DNA of 64,000 nucleotides, taken from the NCBI RefSeq assembly GCF_014762705.1, contig NZ_JABURL010000050.1, positions 62,001 to 126,000 of the forward strand, in the 5' to 3' direction. Positions 34,833 through 42,955 of the stretch are shown piece by piece. Made by a program: the position numbers and the translations under genes. Source of the stretch: Cyclobacterium sp. GTDB lineage: Bacteria > Bacteroidota > Bacteroidia > Cytophagales > Cyclobacteriaceae. Under the pieces are notes generated by a model. That model did not search any database and was not told where the DNA came from. It saw nothing but the letters and a program-made list of their open reading frames with translations. Every line of letters begins with the position of its first letter. The stretch's first letter is position 1.

Positions 34833-35790
34833 AGGTCAACTTGAAACTTTCAGGTTCAAAGGAAACGTCCCGGATGTAGTCAGGTGCGGTATTTAAGGAT
34901 ACTGAAATGGTGCTGTCTTCCCGGTTTCTGTTGTTATAATTTAGCGTTGCAGCAAGTTCCAGGTTTTGAAAATCCTCCAGACGGCTTTCTTTGACATAAA
35001 GATTCACCCTCACCTCAGTGATCTCACTATTGATATCAACATTATTTGGAAAATAGAGTTTATTGATTTCCAATTGAAGGGTATTTTCAAGGAATTCTTC
35101 CACCTTGAAGGATATCTGAGCTGTTTCTTCATCAAGGGAAAGGTACCTGCTCAATTCCCTATCCAATTCCAGAGGAAGCAGCCTGGAAAAATCATCTTCA
35201 ATATTTCGTTCACCCAAAGGGACCCTGAGTATGCCCTCTAATTGTTCGATTATGGAAATGGGTCCTGTTACCATGACCGTTTTTGGTTCTATCTCAATAG
35301 CTGAGGCAAAGGCATGGTTTTCAGCAAGTATGTTTTCAGTTGTGTCAGCTACCAACTGAATTCGTTTAGATACTATTTTATCAATCTGATAAAACAAGGT
35401 ATCCGGTGCAATATCTACCAGGTTTGTGGTGCCAACATGTTCTGAAAGCTGGCTTTCAATATCGGATGTAAGCAAATAGGGTTGTCTGGATGGTTCCTCA
35501 AGTCTGATTTCAAATTCGGTTACTCCAATCTTAAAGTGTCTCTTTAGCAGGTCCCATCCATTGCCGTTTATAGAAATCCTGACTTCCCTGGGAACCCCAG
35601 CAACAGCCATGTATTCTTCCTTATCATAGTCAATGACTACGGGTTGGGTTACTGTTGTCGTGTAGTTGTCTTTGTTTAATGCATTCAAAAGCCAAAAAGT
35701 GGAAGCCGTGAAAACACATAGGACTACCACTTTCAGGTTTGATGTTTTTTCAGGTTTTAGCTTCCTGAAATATTTACCTAATGTACTCAA
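34825..35790 (-). CDS. YbbR-like domain protein
   Basis: 321 residues: a short cytoplasmic N-terminus, one membrane helix (VVVLCVFTASTFWLLNAL, about 21-38), then extracytoplasmic repeats resembling YbbR domains (VVIDYDKEEYMAVAGVPREV; AIEIEPKTVMVTGPISIIEQ). YbbR/CdaR proteins regulate diadenylate cyclases in Firmicutes. In Bacteroidota the gene usually lies beside coaE and yajC and its partner is unclear. No cyclase gene is adjacent here. Confidence 0.8.
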   Translation of the reverse strand: MSTLGKYFRKLKPEKTSNLKVVVLCVFTASTFWLLNALNKDNYTTTVTQPVVIDYDKEEYMAVAGVPREVRISINGNGWDLLKRHFKIGVTEFEIRLEEPSRQPYLLTSDIESQLSEHVGTTNLVDIAPDTLFYQIDKIVSKRIQLVADTTENILAENHAFASAIEIEPKTVMVTGPISIIEQLEGILRVPLGERNIEDDFSRLLPLELDRELSRYLSLDEETAQISFKVEEFLENTLQLEINKLYFPNNVDINSEITEVRVNLYVKESRLEDFQNLELAATLNYNNRNREDSTISVSLNTAPDYIRDVSFEPESFKLTYE

Positions 35791-35802
35791 TTGTACAGGG
35801 AA

Positions 35803-36120
35803 TTATTTGCCATTATTTAACTTTTTAGAGTAATCCAGCGATAGGGCAGATTTTTCTACTTTCAATTTAATGCCTTTATCCAATTCTATCTGCACGATGT
35901 CACCTTCCACAGAAAAAACTTTTCCATGGATTCCTCCTACCGTTACAACATGATCTCCTTTTTTAATTTCAGAGATAAACTTGGTGGTTTCTTTTTGTTT
36001 TTTTTGTTGGGGCCTGATCATGAAAAAGTACATGATCAGAATGATACTGCCGAACAGAAATACCTGACCCATGATGCCAGATCCGGCACCATCTAATTGA
36101 AGCAATATTTGGTTGTACAT
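35803..36120 (-). CDS. yajC: Preprotein translocase accessory subunit YajC
   Basis: 105 residues. One N-terminal membrane helix (QVFLFGSIILIMYFFMI), the family signature MIRPQQKKQKETTKFI, then GDHVVTVGGIHGKVFSVEGD. It associates with SecDF in the inner membrane. It lies 2 nt after the DUF1573 gene and 12 nt before the YbbR-like gene. Confidence 0.95.
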   Translation of the reverse strand: MYNQILLQLDGAGSGIMGQVFLFGSIILIMYFFMIRPQQKKQKETTKFISEIKKGDHVVTVGGIHGKVFSVEGDIVQIELDKGIKLKVEKSALSLDYSKKLNNGK

Positions 36121-36122
36121 TT

Positions 36123-36662
36123 TTATCTTTTAACGGGGCCCGCAGCAGGTTGTGATGCTGAAGCCGAATTTCTGTTTACTGTTCCTTTAAGTCTTAAACG
36201 GGTTACGTTCGGTGAGGTATTGGCCTGAATTGTTACTGTTGGACTTTGAACACCTGATTTCCCTGTTGAGTTGAAAGCTACTTTAACAAAACCTTCTTCT
36301 CCTGGCTTGATAGGGGTTTTGGTCCATTCGGGAGTGGTACAGCCACAGGAAGCCTGAATATTGGAAATTACCAGGGGAGCCTGACCTGAGTTTTCAAAGG
36401 TAAAAAGATGCTCGATTACCTTGCCCTCCTGTATGGTACCGAAATCAAATACCTCTTCCTCAAAGGTAAAAGCTGCAATGGAGGAGGGGTCAGCTGGTGT
36501 TACATTTTGTGTATTGCTGGGTGTTACTACCTGATTTTGCTCCAGCTGAGATATTTTTTGCTCTAAAGCCTCAATCCGGTCATCCTTTTCGCTCTGGCTA
36601 CAAGCTGCAGTAAACAATAGGGAAGCCCCCAAAAGCCAAACTGGAATTTTTGAATAATTCAT
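36123..36662 (-). CDS. DUF1573 lipoprotein
   Basis: 179 residues with a lipoprotein signal (LGASLLFTAACSQ, Cys near 21). A predicted coiled-coil (RIEALEQKISQLEQNQ) leads into an Ig-like DUF1573 domain: FDFGTIQEGKVIEHLFTFEN, APLVISNIQASCGCTTPEW and AFNSTGKSG. The paired Cys-Gly-Cys is a family hallmark of unknown function. It is part of the conserved Bacteroidota order nusB-YtxH-DUF1573-yajC. Confidence 0.88.
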   Translation of the reverse strand: MNYSKIPVWLLGASLLFTAACSQSEKDDRIEALEQKISQLEQNQVVTPSNTQNVTPADPSSIAAFTFEEEVFDFGTIQEGKVIEHLFTFENSGQAPLVISNIQASCGCTTPEWTKTPIKPGEEGFVKVAFNSTGKSGVQSPTVTIQANTSPNVTRLRLKGTVNRNSASASQPAAGPVKR

Positions 36663-36673
36663 AAATGAATACT

Positions 36674-36994
36674 TTAATTGTTATTGTTTTCTTTATTGAT
36701 TTGATCAATTAGCTTATTCACATCATTAAGCAGGTTTTCTGCTTTTGATTTGGCCTCAGTGATCACTTTGTCCCCTTCGGATTTGGCCAGGTTATCGGGC
36801 AGACTTTTCCCTTCTACAAGATCATCGATAAGATCTTCCAATTCATTTCGGTACTTACCCAGCCGGTAAGATAATTTATCTCTGGTGTTGTTACCTGAAT
36901 CCGGTGCATAAAGCACCCCCAGAACAGCCCCAATACCTGCTCCCAAGGCAAAAACGAATATTGAATTTGTTTTTTTACTCATTATTTGTGTCAT
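36674..36994 (-). CDS. YtxH-domain small membrane protein
   Basis: 106 residues from ATG 36994 (overlapping the nusB stop as ATGA) or 102 from ATG 36982 (MSKKTNSIF). A Gly-rich N-terminal helix (FALGAGIGAVLGVLYAPDSG) is typical of YtxH. An amphipathic helical tail (KSKAENLLNDVNKLIDQINK) follows. Function is unknown; membrane-stress roles are suggested for relatives. Either start leaves the domain intact; the overlap favours 36994. Confidence 0.85.
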   Translation of the reverse strand: MTQIMSKKTNSIFVFALGAGIGAVLGVLYAPDSGNNTRDKLSYRLGKYRNELEDLIDDLVEGKSLPDNLAKSEGDKVITEAKSKAENLLNDVNKLIDQINKENNNN

Positions 36995-38175
36995 TTATTA
37001 TCAATAAGTCCTCTACCACTTTTACGGATTTTTCCGCTATCGGTTAATTCTTTCGACAAAGTATCTAATATTCCGTTCACAAACTGCTTGCTTTTGGGCG
37101 TACTGTATGTTTTGGATATATCTATGTACTCGTTTATAGTTACCTTGGTCGGAATACTTGGAAAATTTACCATTTCCGTCAGTGCCATAATAAGTATCAC
37201 CCTGTCCGTTAAGGCTATCCTTTCCACATCCCAATTTTTCGCCTTTTCAGCGATCAAGGTGCTGAAATCCTGGTCTGATGTAATGGTCAAGTTAAATATA
37301 TTTTGGAAGAATTCCTTGTCCTCTTCCCAGTTAAGTGCCAGCTCCGGAAGTATTTCATCCGAACTTTCTTCATTGCCTGTAAGATTCTTTAGCACTTTCG
37401 ATGCCAAACTTCTGACAATTGGTTTGTTTTCGGACCAATTCAAATCCCTGTCCTGAAAAAAACTGAGCGGTGCTTCACTTTTGAACAAGACTTTTTTCAA
37501 AATGGATTGAAGCACCTCCTTGTCTTGCTCAAAAGTAGGGTTTTCTGTATGCATGTATTTTTGGTAATCCTCCTGAGGCTTTACCAATTCCCGGTACCAT
37601 TCTTTGATTTCCTGTTCCAAATCTTCTAAATCAACCTGAAACCTAAGGCATTCCCGCTTAAAGGAGTGGTTTGCTGCAATGATTTCCAGGACTTTGTTGT
37701 TTCCCAGGTTATAAACCGAAGGAGGTTGGATGATTGGCTGATCTTCCAAAATCCTTTTTTTAGCTTTTTCCTTCCTGACATGGGTTCCGAAACCCAACAG
37801 CATGCTGATGGCAAACAAGTATAGCCCCGGAATATTCTCCACAGCAGTCAACATGTTATTCTTCAAAAATTCCCTGTCTTTTTGATTGTATTTGTGGTAA
37901 AGATCTATGGCTTTGATTGCAGTATGTCTTATTTTCTCGCTGTTCTCATTTGCAGCAATTAATTCGTCCTTATCAAGGTTTTTTAAAAAAAGGGTGACAC
38001 ATCTCTCGGCCTCTTTCTTTAATTGACCCCGGTCCTGAATTTCCATGGTGTTGAGGTCAGGCATAAAAGATTCTTTAATAAAATCTTGTGCCAGATTAGC
38101 GTTGGAATACTTACACTGCTGATAAGCATAAAGTGTCTGAAATGCTTTTACTCTTAAGATTCTCCTGTTTAACAT
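36991..38175 (-). CDS. nusB: Transcription antitermination factor NusB (long form)
   Basis: 394 residues, far longer than the ~140 of E. coli NusB. The RNA-binding NusB fold lies mainly in the C-terminal third (VERIALTDRVILIMALTEMV, IPTKVTINEYIDISKTYSTP, KQFVNGILDTLSKEL). The N-terminus (LNRRILRVKAFQTLYAYQQC) also resembles the family start, so a large insert of about 230 residues splits the fold; a long NusB is usual in Bacteroidota. NusB with NusE binds boxA during rRNA transcription. It is the first gene of the minus-strand run down to coaE. Confidence 0.92.
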   Translation of the reverse strand: MLNRRILRVKAFQTLYAYQQCKYSNANLAQDFIKESFMPDLNTMEIQDRGQLKKEAERCVTLFLKNLDKDELIAANENSEKIRHTAIKAIDLYHKYNQKDREFLKNNMLTAVENIPGLYLFAISMLLGFGTHVRKEKAKKRILEDQPIIQPPSVYNLGNNKVLEIIAANHSFKRECLRFQVDLEDLEQEIKEWYRELVKPQEDYQKYMHTENPTFEQDKEVLQSILKKVLFKSEAPLSFFQDRDLNWSENKPIVRSLASKVLKNLTGNEESSDEILPELALNWEEDKEFFQNIFNLTITSDQDFSTLIAEKAKNWDVERIALTDRVILIMALTEMVNFPSIPTKVTINEYIDISKTYSTPKSKQFVNGILDTLSKELTDSGKIRKSGRGLIDNK

Positions 38176-38673
38176 TAACTAAAATTAAAGAACGTGATGA
38201 AATCAACGTTGTCAGTTGCATTCAACGTAAATTCGCTTATCATACTGAAAATTCCTGCAAATTAATAAATGTACCCGCAAAGGGCAAATAAATAATTGTT
38301 CAGGCCTTTAAAATTTTTATTTAACAATTCCCGAACAGTATTCACATGGCCAAAGGGCTGTATCTTTCAACAGCCAAATGATAGGTGACCTCATGTGGGC
38401 TTACCTTTTTTTTGTAACCGAATTCCGGACGCGACGTCTCAGTTCTGCCGTCGCTGGGGATTTTTCAAATCCATTATTAGCACGTAGATTTCGGTCATTC
38501 CCATTTTTTCTCCTGTTTTGATACCTGCCATTGAACTTTGGCATTTAGAAAACGTTATATTTGAATTCAGGTTGTTTTAAAACCCTGCAAAATTAATTAC
38601 ATTTCATTCATTCAAACACCGCAAAGTAACATATCTTGTAAAAGATATTGTTAATCCTAAAGATTTTTATTTT
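38176..38673. other. Divergent intergenic region with inverted repeats
   Basis: About 500 bp between nusB and the ABC exporter gene. Two hairpins are seen: GGCTGT/ACAGCC at 38356-38375 and GCGACG/CGTCGC at 38431-38454, with a T-run between them at 38406-38413. The block 38340-38530 is richer in GC than its surroundings. It includes a 21-codon minus-strand frame (starting MGMTEIYVLIMD) that I could not assign. It may be a dispersed repeat element. Confidence 0.45.
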
Positions 38674-40467
38674 GTGAAGCCCCTCTGGAGATTAAATAAA
38701 TATCTGTATAAATATAAGCTATATCTTTTTTTAGGAATAGTTTTCACTTTTATTTCCAACATTTTTGTCATTATTCCGGCCCAACTGGTTCGAATTGCCA
38801 TTGATTATGTGGTGGAAAGTTTCAGCTATTATCAGGTATTTGAGGAAGGTGGTTTGGTAAAAGAGCTCTCAAGAAGTTTTTTTCTGAAATACATTTTGAT
38901 ATTTGGCTTGCTGATCCTGGGAATGGCCTTAATGCGTGGTCTTTTTCTTTTCCTTATCCGGCAGACCATTATTGCCATGTCCAGGCTAATAGAATACGAC
39001 ATCAAAAATGAAATTTTCAGGCATTACCAAAGCTTGCCCTTAAGTTTTTTCAGGCAAAACAGCACTGGTGACCTTATGGCCAGGATTACCGAAGATGTTT
39101 CCAAGGTGAGAATGTACCTCGGTCCAGCCCTGATGTACGGCATCAACCTGGTTATTTTATTTCCAATGGTGATAGGTTATATGCTTACCGTGAACGTCCC
39201 GCTTACCCTTTATTCCCTATTGCCACTCCCCGTTTTGTCCTTGAGTATTTACGTGGTAAACAACATGATCAATGAAAGGTCGGAAAAAATACAAAGGAGC
39301 CTTTCAGGCTTAAGTACTTTTGTACAAGAAGCCTTTTCAGGCATCCGGGTGATCAAATCTTTTGTAAGAGAGGAAGACAGTGCCAGGAAATTTGAAAATG
39401 CCAGCGAAGATTACAAAGAAAAATCCATTTCCCTTACCAGGGTTCAATCCCTTTTTTTTCCATTGATACTGGCATTGATTGGCCTGAGTACCATCATAAC
39501 AGTTTATGTTGGCGGAATTCAGGTAATTGAAGGAGCCATAGGTTATGGTGTCATTGCGGAATTTATTTTATATGTGAATATGCTCACCTGGCCGGTGACC
39601 TCTCTGGGTTGGGTAACCAGCATCGTGCAAAGAGCAGCCGCTTCTCAGGCCAGAATCAATGAGTTTATGGATCAGAAGAACGATATACTCAGTTCAGAAA
39701 ATTTATGTCTGGACATTAAAGGTGATATTGAAGTAGAAAACCTCTCTTTTGTCTATCCTGATTCAGGCATCAAAGCCCTGGATAAAGTAAGCTTCAAAAT
39801 TTCTGCTGGCCAGTCTCTTGCAATTATTGGTACCACAGGTTCGGGAAAATCTACGGTGGCCAATCTGCTCATGCGCATGTATGACGCTACTGAAGGCAAA
39901 CTTTTGATTGATGGTCATGACATACGCGCTTTTGATATTGCCAACCTAAGAGAACAGATTGGCTATGTGCCGCAGGATGTTTTCCTTTTTAGTGATACCA
40001 TTACCAATAATATTGGGTTTGGCCTTGGCAAGGAACTGGATAGGGAAAGCATTGAGCAGGCAGCAAAAGATGCGGATGTTTACCAAAACATCATCGAGTT
40101 TCCAAATGGCTTTGATACCCGCCTTGGAGAAAGGGGGATTACCTTATCAGGAGGGCAGAAACAAAGGGTTTCCATTGCCAGGGCGGTGGCCAAATCCCCA
40201 AGAATATTGCTTTTGGATGATTGCCTTTCCGCTGTAGACACCAAAACGGAAAATGCCATATTGAATGCATTGGAAAAAATCATGAAAGGCAGGACTTCCA
40301 TTATCATTTCTCATCGGGTTTCTTCTGCCAAGCTGGCAGACCAGATCATTGTTTTGGATGATGGAAGGGTAGTGGAAAAGGGAAATCATGAGGAATTGAT
40401 GCAAGCCAAAGGGACCTACGCAGAACTTTATGAGAAGCAAACCCAGCAGGCAGGAGAGGTGGAGTGA
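38674..40467 (+). CDS. ABC exporter half-transporter (MsbA/MdlA-like)
   Basis: 597 residues from GTG 38674. The membrane domain is about 1-320 with six helices; the ATP-binding domain is about 345-590: Walker A GTTGSGKST, Q-loop GYVPQDVFLF, signature LSGGQKQR, Walker B ILLLDDCLSAVD and H-loop ISHRVSS. The residue after Walker B is Asp instead of the catalytic Glu, as in the degenerate half of heterodimeric exporters such as MdlA/YheI. No partner gene is adjacent. The substrate could be a lipid or drug. Confidence 0.88.
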   Translation: MKPLWRLNKYLYKYKLYLFLGIVFTFISNIFVIIPAQLVRIAIDYVVESFSYYQVFEEGGLVKELSRSFFLKYILIFGLLILGMALMRGLFLFLIRQTIIAMSRLIEYDIKNEIFRHYQSLPLSFFRQNSTGDLMARITEDVSKVRMYLGPALMYGINLVILFPMVIGYMLTVNVPLTLYSLLPLPVLSLSIYVVNNMINERSEKIQRSLSGLSTFVQEAFSGIRVIKSFVREEDSARKFENASEDYKEKSISLTRVQSLFFPLILALIGLSTIITVYVGGIQVIEGAIGYGVIAEFILYVNMLTWPVTSLGWVTSIVQRAAASQARINEFMDQKNDILSSENLCLDIKGDIEVENLSFVYPDSGIKALDKVSFKISAGQSLAIIGTTGSGKSTVANLLMRMYDATEGKLLIDGHDIRAFDIANLREQIGYVPQDVFLFSDTITNNIGFGLGKELDRESIEQAAKDADVYQNIIEFPNGFDTRLGERGITLSGGQKQRVSIARAVAKSPRILLLDDCLSAVDTKTENAILNALEKIMKGRTSIIISHRVSSAKLADQIIVLDDGRVVEKGNHEELMQAKGTYAELYEKQTQQAGEVE

Positions 40468-40755
40468 ATTATTTAGCAGGGATTACCTATTGCCATCTCC
40501 TTCCGTATCAAATTGGGCAGCACAGATTTCGCAGATTGACACAGAAAGTATTGGTTAAATTAGTAATAAATTGCCAAAAACCCCTTTCCTGGGTATTTAA
40601 TTAACAAAAGAAAGGTTGGAACGCTAAATAGAATTTTGGGGAAATCATGCACCATCTGTGGTGGAAGGAATTCAAAAGCCAAAATGATATTAGGGCTTTA
40701 AAAGGTGCAACTTTTTGGAATTTCTTCCTGGCAGAATTTGAAATCAAGAAATATT

Positions 40756-41808
40756 TTATTGTAGTTTCATCAATGCTTGCAGCAGGAGATTCAGGTCTTC
40801 CTTCTCATGCCAGGCTGAAAGTACAATCCTGTTTACAGGTTTGTCTTCCGGACCCGGATATGGAAAGGAAGACAAGATAAAACCCATATGGTGCAATTGG
40901 TTTACCCATGCGGTATTCTCAAAGGTAATGACCGGATAATTTGGTGAAAATTTAAAGCTTTTCTGATCCGTAAGCTTACCCCACATAAAATCCATATTGG
41001 TCAAAAGCTTCTTTCTTTGCTTCAAATACATGGACCTGCCTTGTAAAAAAGCATCCAGAAAGGCCGGTGCAGGTGGGGAGGAAGACCGGAAAACCGGATT
41101 ATTTTTTGCATTTTCCATCAACAAGCCATCCCCCAAAATAATCCCTGCCGGTAAAGAAAGTGCTTTTCCCAGAGATCCGCAAACCGTTAGATTTACAGGC
41201 AGGTCTTTCCAACTGGCATAAGTGCCGAACAGATCCTCACCCAAAATCCCAAAGGCATGGCTATCATCCACAAGTAAAAAGTACCTGTTGGCAGGCGATA
41301 GTTTTTTGGTCCACTGGAAATCATGAACCTCCGGCTTCAGCGGGTTTACCGCATTGGAAAGCATCAAAATATTTTGCCCCATCAATTCCCTGGACTTTTG
41401 TATACAATGCCTGGTCCAGGCTGAAAAGGTATCGTTATAGGGCTTGAACCGGGTCGGTAATATGGCAGGATGCGTGTCCGGTGCCACCCAGGTCAGGTCT
41501 GTCTGCTTTTTTAAGGTTTCAAGGGCCAGTTGTCCTGCCATGTAGCCGCTGCTGAGCAATAAGGCTTTCGGTGCACCGGCATTTTTGGCAAATTCGGTTT
41601 CAAATTGCTCGTAAATGGGAAGCTGAACATTACTGGTTCTGCTGGATCCATGGTTGGGACCATGCTTTTTGATGCCTTCAATGAGCAGGTTTTTGAATTC
41701 CGGCAAAGCCCCAATTCCCAAATATGCCGTTCCGCTGAAATGCAGGTAGGTTTTTTCGTTAAATACGATTTCTCTACCCAGTTGCCGGGTCAAGTATTTG
41801 TGGCTCAT
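40756..41808 (-). CDS. PLP-dependent acyltransferase-like enzyme (BioF/KBL family)
   Basis: 350 residues of the alpha-oxoamine synthase fold: KHGPNHGSSRTSNVQLPIYE, the cofactor site LLVDDSHAFGILG and the Schiff-base Lys in CGSLGKALSLPAG. It is shorter than BioF (about 385). It may be a KBL-like or 8-amino-7-oxononanoate synthase-like enzyme of unknown product. It is encoded 11 nt downstream of the dipeptide epimerase, so a role in amino acid or peptide catabolism is more likely than biotin synthesis. Confidence 0.75.
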   Translation of the reverse strand: MSHKYLTRQLGREIVFNEKTYLHFSGTAYLGIGALPEFKNLLIEGIKKHGPNHGSSRTSNVQLPIYEQFETEFAKNAGAPKALLLSSGYMAGQLALETLKKQTDLTWVAPDTHPAILPTRFKPYNDTFSAWTRHCIQKSRELMGQNILMLSNAVNPLKPEVHDFQWTKKLSPANRYFLLVDDSHAFGILGEDLFGTYASWKDLPVNLTVCGSLGKALSLPAGIILGDGLLMENAKNNPVFRSSSPPAPAFLDAFLQGRSMYLKQRKKLLTNMDFMWGKLTDQKSFKFSPNYPVITFENTAWVNQLHHMGFILSSFPYPGPEDKPVNRIVLSAWHEKEDLNLLLQALMKLQ

Positions 41809-41819
41809 AAGTAAGGCTA

Positions 41820-42833
41820 TTAAATCAGCAAGGCACCTGTTCCAGGCCTGTCCGGAAAGGTCACCCGTTCCGGAGTAATGGTCACTCCCTTTGCAATATC
41901 GCTGGCCAACAGCATGGCTCCGTCCATATCCACGTAATCAAGCATGCCCGCAATATGGGCAATGGCAGAAATCCCCACCGATGACTCTGTCATGCAGCCC
42001 ACCATGGTCTTCATGCCCAGGGTTTTGGCTTCCTGAAGCATCCTCAAACCGGGGCTGATGCCTCCTGCTTTTACCAATTTTACATTGATGCCATGAAAAT
42101 GGCCATAACATTTCTTTACGTCCTCTTCTATGATACAACTTTCATCTGCAATCACAGGAAGGGCACTATTGGCATATACTTTTTTCATTCCCTGAAAATC
42201 ATCCTTTGGCAATGGCTGTTCCATAAACTCTACATTAAGTGCTGCAAGCTCTTTGGAAAAGGCAATGGCCTGATCTGCCGTCCAGGCGCAATTGGCATCA
42301 ATTCTGAAAACGGCATCGGTATGTTTTCTCAATGCCTTGACAATGTCAAGGTCATGGTCCGTTCCCAGTTTTATTTTATAAATCGGCCAATCCAGCTCCT
42401 TCATTTTTTCGATCATTTTTGGGATGGGAGCTATGCCAATGGTGAAGTTGGTGAGCGGGATCTTATCAGGATTTAAATGAAGCAATTCGTATAATTTTTT
42501 GCCCTGTTTTTTCGCATACAGATCCCAGGCTGCCATGTCAAGGGCGCATTGGGCAAAGGGATTTCCTTTAAAATACGACTTGGTTTTGTCCCATAGCTCT
42601 TCCGGATGGATAGGCTCCAATTCAGCCAGCATCCCTGCGACGTCTCCCAAACATGCTTGCATGTTTTCCAGGCTGATGCCATAAAAGGGATTCGTTGTGG
42701 ACTCCCCAAGTCCATAAAGGCCATCTTTGTCTATCAATTTTACAATCAGGGTATCCTGAACATCCCGGCTTTGGTGGGCTATGGTAAAGGTATGTTTAAG
42801 AGGTAACTTATAGGGCAGTAATTCAAGTTTCAT
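41820..42833 (-). CDS. L-Ala-D/L-Glu (dipeptide) epimerase
   Basis: 337 residues from ATG 42833 (MKLELLPYKLPL); the frame opens at 42863. Enolase-superfamily barrel with the KxK acid/base motif (YKIKLG), metal ligands RIDANCAW, FMEQPLPKDD and VIADES, and the second Lys in NVKLVKAGG. The 20s loop and GESTTNPFYG match muconate-lactonizing-like dipeptide epimerases. It converts L-Ala-D-Glu from murein to L-Ala-L-Glu. It pairs with the PLP enzyme downstream and is divergent from an M14 carboxypeptidase. Confidence 0.88.
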   Translation of the reverse strand: MKLELLPYKLPLKHTFTIAHQSRDVQDTLIVKLIDKDGLYGLGESTTNPFYGISLENMQACLGDVAGMLAELEPIHPEELWDKTKSYFKGNPFAQCALDMAAWDLYAKKQGKKLYELLHLNPDKIPLTNFTIGIAPIPKMIEKMKELDWPIYKIKLGTDHDLDIVKALRKHTDAVFRIDANCAWTADQAIAFSKELAALNVEFMEQPLPKDDFQGMKKVYANSALPVIADESCIIEEDVKKCYGHFHGINVKLVKAGGISPGLRMLQEAKTLGMKTMVGCMTESSVGISAIAHIAGMLDYVDMDGAMLLASDIAKGVTITPERVTFPDRPGTGALLI

Positions 42834-42955
42834 AAAAATAATATGGTGTTTTCTATGTCCCAAAGATAGGCAAAGCCCATAAGCTTTTAATTTCTTTCTT
42901 AAAAATCTAATCTAAAATAGCCATATTTACAGGAAAACCAACCTACAAGCAGGAA

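Noticed and set aside
40647-40880. Short plus-strand frame before the KBL-like gene
   Set aside because: It overlaps the end of that gene antisense and shows no conservation cues.
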